Below are positions 28,101 to 33,169 of a stretch of DNA of 33,169 nucleotides, one piece after another. This DNA is from an uncultured Saprospirales bacterium (lineage in GTDB: Bacteria > Bacteroidota > Bacteroidia > Chitinophagales > Saprospiraceae). The stretch covers positions 1 through 33,169 of the forward strand of contig CALCCH010000731.1 in NCBI GenBank assembly GCA_937899855.1, given 5' to 3'. The translations under genes were made by a program, and so were the position numbers. A model generated the notes under the pieces. That model ran no database searches, had not been told where the DNA came from, and saw nothing but the letters and a program-made list of their open reading frames with translations. The first letter of the stretch is position 1. The number at the start of each line of letters is the position of its first letter.

Positions 28101-29552
28101 GAGGTTTTTGCCAGTTACTACGTCCAGCAAAAACGCCGGGTGATTAATTTACAAAAGAAGAATCCTTGCGATTCGGAGCGGTACAGTCCCTTTCTCTTTG
28201 ACGCGGCTACGCCCACTGACCCTGCCGATATGGTCGCCGATTTGCCACGCGACCACGCTTTCAATTACTGGGGCAACGCTACCTACGACCTGGGTAGTGG
28301 CACCACACCGACCAGCGGTCTTCACCCGGTCTATGCCGATTGGGACGCTAGCTGTGGGGTACAGACCAGCAGCATCGCGCGGGAGAGTGTGCTACTGGAT
28401 GAGTGGAGCTACGGGGACAACGAGCAGTTGCGCGTCATGGACGAGCGGGCCGCAGGTTTTGCGATTCGCATTCCCGATATGGAGCAGGTGGCTCAGGACT
28501 TGGTGGACGACGGCGCGAATGATGGCATCCTGGGGGAGAACGACGATTGGGATGAATTGGGTCAAATGATCAACACGACGAATCCTTGCGTGGCCGGAGC
28601 TTCGGTACTGATCGATTATCCCACTCCTTTCGTGGCCTATCCCACCACCGCCGCCAATATCCTCCTCCAAATTCAACGGACCATCCGCTACTGGGACCAA
28701 ACCAGCACCCCCGCGGACTGTATCGTCATCAACAGCGATCCGTCGAGCTGTTCCAACGGCGTAGACGGTACGGCGATCTACTATTCGATGGAAGACTTCT
28801 ACTGGGCCAATCCAGATTTCTTCGACTGCATGGTGGCCACGGTCAACGACTACGTATCGGTCCCCTACGATTTTGTAGCCACTCATACACCTACCCACTT
28901 CGTCATCACCAGTCCGAGCCACGGTGATTTGATTCCCAACGGAGCGATTTTTAGTACTTACAACGACTGTACGACTTGTGTGGGTAACCTTAGAAATCGG
29001 TCGGCTGGGGGGAAAGAAATGGAAGGCCCGCGGCGCCCATTTGATGGCCGGTCCGATTGGCGTACGCCAAGTGGGGAGGAGACCAAGGCCCGTACTCGGG
29101 CGGGGGCTAGCCCGCTGGGGGCCTGTTACGAATTTTGGAATCCTTGTGACCAGATCATTCCCCACTGCTTGTGTGAAGACCTGAAGGGGGCGGCGGGATT
29201 GACGGCGGGGGGCACGGCCGTGGAGATTGCCGCGCTTTACGCCCTGGAGTACGGATCGACTGCGGCGGCTTGGGAGCCCTTTGTGGAGGAATTGATGAGT
29301 CAGTGCAATACCATCATTTACAACGCATTCGCCAGCGATGCGGCACAGGTAGACGCCGTGGCCCTCATCGAAGACCTGGCGGATGGGGTCGTGGATTTGC
29401 CCAGCAGTCGCGCCCCCGGGGGCGGGGGGGGGGGGGGGGGGGGGGCGATGAAGCCCAAACGATTGCCGACTACTACAACGAAGCCATCGGCGAGGATGCG
29501 ATCGGTGCCCTATTGGAGGAATTCCCTTTTGCGTACGCCAACACCTGTCTGA
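25104..29552 (+). CDS. Rhs/YD-repeat giant protein, N-terminal part (frame broken at G tract)
   Basis: The open frame gives 1482 aa, but the last 35 or so residues after the G tract are out of frame. The protein has a signal peptide (VTILLFSLFLCAQTTFAG). At about 310-370 is a DUF6443-like segment typical of Bacteroidota Rhs proteins (YETGHNWSHRM, FFDGLGRSRQTVRYD, MVDYEGRPAVAV), and YD-type repeats follow (LYDHFGRVKERTGVGEDY). A cysteine-flanked Arg/Gly-rich insertion (about 1294-1338) starts after YNDCTTC and ends before ACYEFWNPC. At residue 1441 the coding runs into 22 G, and the frame stops at 29552. The continuation lies in another frame (29444-32956). If the tract were 20 or 23 G, the two would be one protein of about 2617 aa (for 23 G). 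This may be a real off state or an assembly error. Confidence 0.8.
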   Translation: MLPLSKVTILLFSLFLCAQTTFAGNDLYHTALRGSAIALNSSVDAKDVWYDYMQSNSDWYNYAGGALDYNQRFVNFRSTGRVRFQYDGTEHLLYTTPWEVILTYRVRAYAADGSLLEDRSDQLTLTYDPAYNATHVDIAVNEYPGAHRLIVDLTHLCGQPNGQLSLANDFILEGSIEVDRFYTLNYDVPLLSNHRLLDNDASGANTTIQFYWSFTEGAEQYELQYLHVSDVLINGQDPVDQLDFAEATRIQTSSQEFRLIPAYETGSIFYRVRPLGRHGNNFKFVQVGEWSAVQELVLDEALLSGVDLLSYETGHNWSHRMNHQGEGKYEATASFFDGLGRSRQTVRYDQENQLAHVQESMVDYEGRPAVAVIPTPVVPATMSASNLDEESHLKFYNDYTLAHGTNLPFSEIHFDLDSNRDAPLGLDATQAEKAGSYFSTANPLKDYAHHRYIADGATGGNGAFTYTRTLYDHFGRVKERTGVGEDYHLGSGHTTKYYYGTPSQQKLDRLFGTEVGYAEHYRKRMTQDPNGQLTVSYEKLDGQVIATALVGYVPTVNVEGTDIPLLDEVSTADGIIGNLTEELGTHNRYLEGETAWELLYTKLVSTPGPYQFDYDLDLTGAQYATNCGGNSFSADCQYELDIELIDPDGQALAFAGTFTATVLDVNGNPTLSVDQNSFPVMVTYGTDYDLSFSANFGEVGNYTIRKTLRLINAESALAAYTTFVSDPASGCATSGSIVSECDEIIVAVEENYVPGNGEDCSSLLDIFKADLSPGGQYFDNLINGVDDPTAINDWLRGINYAGPNVLAPDNSLVNTADFLELEAVVEAVNEENIWFSTVADGWAGFREYWYLPEVQEHLHGTGPADWGLYRYHPEYGHYEWCLDLQNSVAPGGQTSAAFDQSLLTYNSGFDTWISELASTNCPSPAVNYALVNADPYFASSLGSRPVNGDGLNGQELMRDLLCTYPEQSLQSLPTNTMWAAAVEAANQQNGGSSTTAERWEVFASYYVQQKRRVINLQKKNPCDSERYSPFLFDAATPTDPADMVADLPRDHAFNYWGNATYDLGSGTTPTSGLHPVYADWDASCGVQTSSIARESVLLDEWSYGDNEQLRVMDERAAGFAIRIPDMEQVAQDLVDDGANDGILGENDDWDELGQMINTTNPCVAGASVLIDYPTPFVAYPTTAANILLQIQRTIRYWDQTSTPADCIVINSDPSSCSNGVDGTAIYYSMEDFYWANPDFFDCMVATVNDYVSVPYDFVATHTPTHFVITSPSHGDLIPNGAIFSTYNDCTTCVGNLRNRSAGGKEMEGPRRPFDGRSDWRTPSGEETKARTRAGASPLGACYEFWNPCDQIIPHCLCEDLKGAAGLTAGGTAVEIAALYALEYGSTAAAWEPFVEELMSQCNTIIYNAFASDAAQVDAVALIEDLADGVVDLPSSRAPGGGGGGGGGAMKPKRLPTTTTKPSARMRSVPYWRNSLLRTPTPV
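28987..29118 (+). other. Arg/Gly-rich low-complexity insertion within the Rhs gene
   Basis: About 44 codons rich in R, G, S, P, T and E sit between two cysteine-containing segments. The DNA contains short inverted repeats: GCCCG (29088-29092) with CGGGC (29097-29101), and GCGGG (29100-29104) with CCCGC (29111-29115). The amino-acid composition is unlike the surrounding beta-rich protein, so it looks inserted or expanded. Confidence 0.4.
29411..29445 (+). repeat. Homopolymer G22 tract after a C5G5 palindrome, frame-breaking
   Basis: CGCCCCCGGGGGCG (29411-29424) is a perfect 14-bp palindrome. Its last G begins an uninterrupted run of 22 G (29424-29445). The run encodes a polyglycine linker. 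The upstream frame and the downstream open frame differ here: tract lengths of 3n+2 (20 or 23) join them, while 22 does not. Runs of this length are prone to slippage in vivo and also to sequencing error. Confidence 0.92.
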
Positions 29553-32500
29553 ACTCCCAAACCCCTCCCGATGATTTGTCGATGAGCTACGTGGATCGCG
29601 AGTATCACTTTACCCTTTACTACTACAGCGCCGAGGGCAACCTCTACGCCACGGTACCACCGGAGGGCGTCCGCCCCATCAGCGGTACGGACCCCACGGT
29701 ATTTGACCAGATTGCGGCGATTCGGGACAACGGGTGGGGGAGCGTTTATGAGGTGCCGGTGCACCGGCGGAACCCGGAGCGGGATGACCAATTCATGACG
29801 GTCAACCATTACGATTCTTACGACAATTTCACCGAGACTAGGCATCCCGATCACCAAGGCTTTACCCTGGCCAATGACGGCTACCTGGAATCGGGTGCAA
29901 CGGAATACTTGTACGATGATATTGGGCAACTTCGGTTCTTCCGCGATCCTCAGCAAGCCTCCGAGGGGAAGGTGACTTACGCCAAATACGATGCACAAGG
30001 CCGGGAGATAGAGACGGGAGAATTTTATTGGCCAACTGGTTTTAACTTCTTGGAACAGCAGGTCAATGATCCTACCTTTCCGCTGGCTAGCGAGCACGCT
30101 CTGGAGGAGATTACCCAAACTTACTACGACGAAGTCAGTGGTGCCAGCCCCGGTAGTCAGACCAATCTGAGGAATCGGATCGCGAAGCAGCAGTACTACG
30201 AGGCGGAATCGGTACTGGAGCACGCCACGTATTATTCGTACGACATTTTTGGAAACGTTCGTAGTTTGTGGCAAGAAGATTTTAACGTGATTAGTACCGA
30301 TGGCTTTCGCAAGCGGTTGGATTACGAGTACGATCAAGCCTTTCGATTGTTGGAGGAGGTCCATTACCAAAGTGGGCAATCGGATGCTTACCACCATCGC
30401 TATTGCTACGACGCCAATAATCGACTTACTCGGGTGCTCACCAATTCTGCAGGAGGGATTTGGGAGGAGGACCGACGTGCTTTTTATCGCTTTGACGACT
30501 TGATCGCCAGAGCGGAGTTGGGCGATTATAAAGTACAGGGTTCTGATTTTTCCTACACCCTACCGGGTTGGTTAAAGGGAGTAAATTCCGCCACCCTCCA
30601 GTCCGAACGCGATCCGGGTAACGACGGGGCTACGAGTACCTCAGATCCCTACAATCAACTACACCGTTGGATGGCCAGAGATGCTTGTGGAACTTCGCTG
30701 TACTACCACGCCGACGATTACCAATCGATTAAAGACTTCAGTCAGGTCAATCATTTTTACACCGATCTGCCTTCCCAAAATGGCCTGTCCTACGATGCCT
30801 TTGAGGGGAGTCCCATCGTAGGATTGTACGACGGTAATATCACGGCGCAACAAACAGCGTTGACTGGTGAAAATGGGACCCTGATGGACTACGTAGTAAA
30901 AGGCTATCGTTACGATCAAGCAATGCGCTTGACCACTGCGAAAACGGCAATGGAAGCCGCCAGCAATTCGGGAAGTAACACCGTACTGAGTGCCAACTAC
31001 TGGGATGAGGATAGTGGTTCGACTGATGATTACCTGGTATCTTTGACCTACGATCGCAATGGTAACATCAATACGCTACTGCGGAATGGGACTACCCAAA
31101 GTGCCCCCCTCGCGATGGACAATTTGGCCTACTTTTACAGCAACAACTCTTCGGGGCAGATTAATAATCGCTTGAACAGCATTACGGATTTGGTGCCCAG
31201 TGCCAGCTACGACCAAGACCTGGATAGCCAGCCTTCTAACAACTATACCTACGACCGGATTGGTAATTTGACCCAAGACCTGAGTGAAGAGATTGCGAGC
31301 ATTGAATGGACCTTACACCGGCGGGTGAAAGCGGTAAAGCGAACTGCGGGCAGTACCCGTCCCGACATTGAGTACCGCTACGACAGCAGGGGCAACCGGA
31401 TTGAAAAAATCGTAAAACCCAAATCATCGACTGGCGACCTGCTCAATCCTACGCATTGGGAAGCTACCCATTACGTACGGGGCATTGATGGAAAGGAGAT
31501 CGCTACCTACCGCAAGCGCTACGGCATCCCCCGGGTCGATGGGCTAACGGTTGGTAGCTTACCGAGCGTGACCAAATTCCAGGAAGAGGTTTACGTTATT
31601 GCGAGCGGTTCGGGCGCACCGGTACCCGAGGATCCTAGTGCCGTTCCCGAGTTGAGCTTTAGCGAAGGCGGTGGGAATTACTTTGGCGAGGTAATCCAGC
31701 TTCAGGAAACCTACGTACGTGCCGCCAGTCGAATCGGTACGGATTATCATCAGCAGACGGTAGGAGTGAGCCTGTTTTCCGCCAGTATTGACGCCCAGAC
31801 CCAAGCATTTGTGAACTTCAATTATTGGGAGGAATACGACCTAGTGGAGCTAGCGCAGGTTCGGGAACGGACCTTGGGCGAGAAGGTCTACGAATTGACA
31901 AACCATTTACAAAGCGTCGTAGAAGTCGTCAGTGATCGCTTGATTGCCGTATCGCTTGATGGCCTATCCGTAGAGCATTACGTGGCGGATATTCAGAGTG
32001 CTACCGACTACTATCCCTTCGGGATGGCGATGCCAAATCGCTCTTATCAAGCCGACCCACCGCGGTATGGTTACACGGGACAGGAGAATGAACCGGAGTG
32101 GGGAGACCAAAGCATGCAGAACTATGAGCTTAGGATGTACAGTGCCGCAGCGGGACGATTTTTGTCGATTGATCCCGCAGCAGCTACTTACGTAAGCCTG
32201 TCCTCTTATGCATACGTTGCCAATAATCCCATCGTATACGTCGACCCTACGGGAGCTTACATCGAGCCATCTGATTTGAAAGATTGGAAAACCCAAACGG
32301 GTTACGTTAAGAATCGTAAAGCCAAATTAGAAAAGAAGATCAAAGACCTAGAGGCAACGGCTAAGGAGAAAAACTGGAGTGATAAAAAGCTAAATAGGAA
32401 AATAGGCAACCGAAGAGAAAGGATAAGAAGGCTGGAAGCCACCATACAAACATTCAAAGATATGGAGGCGGATACCAAGCAGCGCTATAATATATCATTC

Positions 32501-32956
32501 GTTACCGGAGGCATGGGGAAGGTCTACTATGATTCAAGTACGGATGACGTCGTAATCGATTACACCTCTACCGCAAATTTTGTACACGAAATAACCCACA
32601 TCGGTCAGTACCGAGCGGGTGATATAGCCTTCATGCGAAATTCAAAAAAGTCATACGCCGTAGATTTATACGACGAGGTAGAGGCGTATAAGGCACAGTT
32701 CGCATTTGATGGAGTTTCGGTGGGAGCATTGAATGCTAGTGCGACCTCCTTCAAGCGGATAACTCCCGAGTTTGTCAAAGTTTTAAAAAACAAAGCTGGA
32801 TTGAGAATATATGCTGGACACGGAATCATCCCTATTGATATCTACGCAACCAAGGCTGACTTGATTAAGGCGTTTCCAAATGCGAAGAAACTGGATGAGT
32901 TACACGAGAGTTTTGTATTAAAGACGGTATCGAATATCATTTACTTCAAAAAATAA
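29444..32956 (+). CDS. Rhs/YD-repeat protein, C-terminal part with core and metallopeptidase-like tip
   Basis: The rest of the broken Rhs gene. The frame is open back to 29270, but its sense content begins at the G tract (GGDEAQTIADYY). There are many YD repeats (YDDIGQLRFF, YDIFGNVRSL, YDANNRLTRVL, YDRNGNINTL, YDRIGNLTQDL, YDSRGNRIEKI). Then comes the Rhs core: YYPFGMAMPNRSY, RYGYTGQENEPEW, YELRMYSAAAGRFLSIDP, ending in NNPIVYVDPTG (DPTG at 32243-32254). The following 233 aa form the tip: a basic helical segment, then HEITH (32585-32599) with EVEAY (32675-32689) placed to supply a third zinc ligand, fitting a gluzincin-type peptidase. Tip DNA is AT-richer (24/60 and 25/60 G+C at 32341-32460 by hand count, against 34/60 at 31621-31680). 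Translation of this part needs a frame change at the G tract or an internal start. Confidence 0.8.
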   Translation, partial: GDEAQTIADYYNEAIGEDAIGALLEEFPFAYANTCLNSQTPPDDLSMSYVDREYHFTLYYYSAEGNLYATVPPEGVRPISGTDPTVFDQIAAIRDNGWGSVYEVPVHRRNPERDDQFMTVNHYDSYDNFTETRHPDHQGFTLANDGYLESGATEYLYDDIGQLRFFRDPQQASEGKVTYAKYDAQGREIETGEFYWPTGFNFLEQQVNDPTFPLASEHALEEITQTYYDEVSGASPGSQTNLRNRIAKQQYYEAESVLEHATYYSYDIFGNVRSLWQEDFNVISTDGFRKRLDYEYDQAFRLLEEVHYQSGQSDAYHHRYCYDANNRLTRVLTNSAGGIWEEDRRAFYRFDDLIARAELGDYKVQGSDFSYTLPGWLKGVNSATLQSERDPGNDGATSTSDPYNQLHRWMARDACGTSLYYHADDYQSIKDFSQVNHFYTDLPSQNGLSYDAFEGSPIVGLYDGNITAQQTALTGENGTLMDYVVKGYRYDQAMRLTTAKTAMEAASNSGSNTVLSANYWDEDSGSTDDYLVSLTYDRNGNINTLLRNGTTQSAPLAMDNLAYFYSNNSSGQINNRLNSITDLVPSASYDQDLDSQPSNNYTYDRIGNLTQDLSEEIASIEWTLHRRVKAVKRTAGSTRPDIEYRYDSRGNRIEKIVKPKSSTGDLLNPTHWEATHYVRGIDGKEIATYRKRYGIPRVDGLTVGSLPSVTKFQEEVYVIASGSGAPVPEDPSAVPELSFSEGGGNYFGEVIQLQETYVRAASRIGTDYHQQTVGVSLFSASIDAQTQAFVNFNYWEEYDLVELAQVRERTLGEKVYELTNHLQSVVEVVSDRLIAVSLDGLSVEHYVADIQSATDYYPFGMAMPNRSYQADPPRYGYTGQENEPEWGDQSMQNYELRMYSAAAGRFLSIDPAAATYVSLSSYAYVANNPIVYVDPTGAYIEPSDLKDWKTQTGYVKNRKAKLEKKIKDLEATAKEKNWSDKKLNRKIGNRRERIRRLEATIQTFKDMEADTKQRYNISFVTGGMGKVYYDSSTDDVVIDYTSTANFVHEITHIGQYRAGDIAFMRNSKKSYAVDLYDEVEAYKAQFAFDGVSVGALNASATSFKRITPEFVKVLKNKAGLRIYAGHGIIPIDIYATKADLIKAFPNAKKLDELHESFVLKTVSNIIYFKK
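32255..32953 (+). other. Rhs C-terminal tip: predicted zinc metallopeptidase toxin domain
   Basis: This is the variable tip after the DPTG core motif, 233 codons long. It starts with a Lys/Arg-rich coiled-coil-like segment (KLEKKIKDLEATAKEK, NRRERIRRLEATIQTF). A compact domain follows with VYYDSSTDDVVIDYTS, HEITHIGQY and YDEVEAYKAQF. HExxH followed about 30 residues later by ExEAY fits zinc metallopeptidase folds used as toxin tips in polymorphic toxins. Activity and target are not shown, and no immunity gene is seen after it in the window. Confidence 0.6.
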
Positions 32957-33033
32957 GGGCTAAAATGACCCGGTCGTAACCCAAATCGACGAAAAAGATT
33001 CACCCAAGTAAAGGGCATCTTTAAGATAGTTTC

Positions 33034-33075
33034 TAATCAGGTAAAATGGCTGGTCCACTTTTACCTGATTATTTT
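33034..33075 (+). terminator. Intrinsic terminator of the envelope/Rhs cluster
   Basis: TAATCAGGTAAAA (33034-33046) and TTTTACCTGATTA (33059-33071) form a perfect 13-bp stem with a 12-nt loop, followed by TTTT. It lies 78 bp after the Rhs stop and closes the operon. Confidence 0.8.
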
Positions 33076-33169
33076 ATTGAGGCTGAGGTAGATACGGTGG
33101 GCAAACAACAACAGCCCCCAAAACACCAACCACAAAAAAAGACAAACGGAGACCCACCCACACCCCGAC
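33076..33169. other. Right-edge sequence without a supported gene
   Basis: About 94 bases, low in complexity and rich in A and C on the plus strand. A frame from ATG 33046 stays open to the window edge (41 codons), but it begins inside the terminator hairpin and reads as Q/P/K-rich sequence, so I do not call a gene. Confidence 0.4.

Noticed and set aside
33046-33169. Plus-strand frame running off the right edge, considered as an immunity gene start
   Set aside because: It begins inside the terminator stem and reads as Q/P/K-rich low-complexity sequence; too short to support.
1-33169. CRISPR arrays, tRNA, rRNA and insertion sequences
   Set aside because: No regularly spaced direct repeats, cloverleaf-like segments, rRNA-like stretches or transposase motifs were found on reading the window.

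Overview
The window looks like chromosomal DNA of a Bacteroidota bacterium, plausibly of the Saprospiria/Lewinella type. This placement is inferred, not tested. The clues are a bacillithiol deacetylase (BshB1), a long FG-GAP/UnbV lipoprotein, S74-chaperone fibre proteins, giant Rhs-like surface proteins, many lipobox signal peptides, few Shine-Dalgarno sequences, and two candidate TAnnTTTG (-7) promoter boxes. Most genes are GC-rich with C-ending codons; two stretches are visibly poorer in GC.

Left part (1-5000), housekeeping: an A-type Fe-S carrier (305-661) converges on NADP isocitrate dehydrogenase (2031-745, minus), with a perfect 36-bp palindromic terminator between them. Then come a small lipoprotein, ruvB and a THUMP-domain rRNA methyltransferase, closely spaced on the plus strand.

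Middle part (5000-13400), mixed: a two-gene module of lower GC encodes an OLD/ABC-like AAA ATPase and a DUF4276-like, possibly Toprim-fold protein. It is a likely anti-phage module. It is followed by a beta-propeller (GH43/GH32-like) lipoprotein, a small secreted protein, a minus-strand pair gpx-bshB1 (thiol peroxide defence), and a 1124-aa FG-GAP/UnbV lipoprotein.

Right part (13400-33075), a large envelope cluster on one strand: after a 557-bp non-coding stretch come an S74-chaperone fibre protein, a secreted hypothetical, a Skp/OmpH-like chaperone, a lipoprotein, a 2198-aa giant secreted protein, a LolA-like protein and a giant Rhs/YD-repeat protein. A clear terminator closes the cluster. 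The Rhs gene is broken by a run of 22 G (29424-29445). A run of 20 or 23 G would fuse the two halves into a protein of about 2617 aa. Its AT-richer C-terminal tip, after the DPTG core motif, carries an HEITH zinc-metallopeptidase signature.

The most interesting hypothesis is that the right-hand cluster is a dedicated surface-display or toxin-delivery system. It would have its own periplasmic chaperone and LolA-like factor, and the toxic tip would be switched on and off by slippage of the G tract. The main alternative for the tract is a sequencing or assembly length error.
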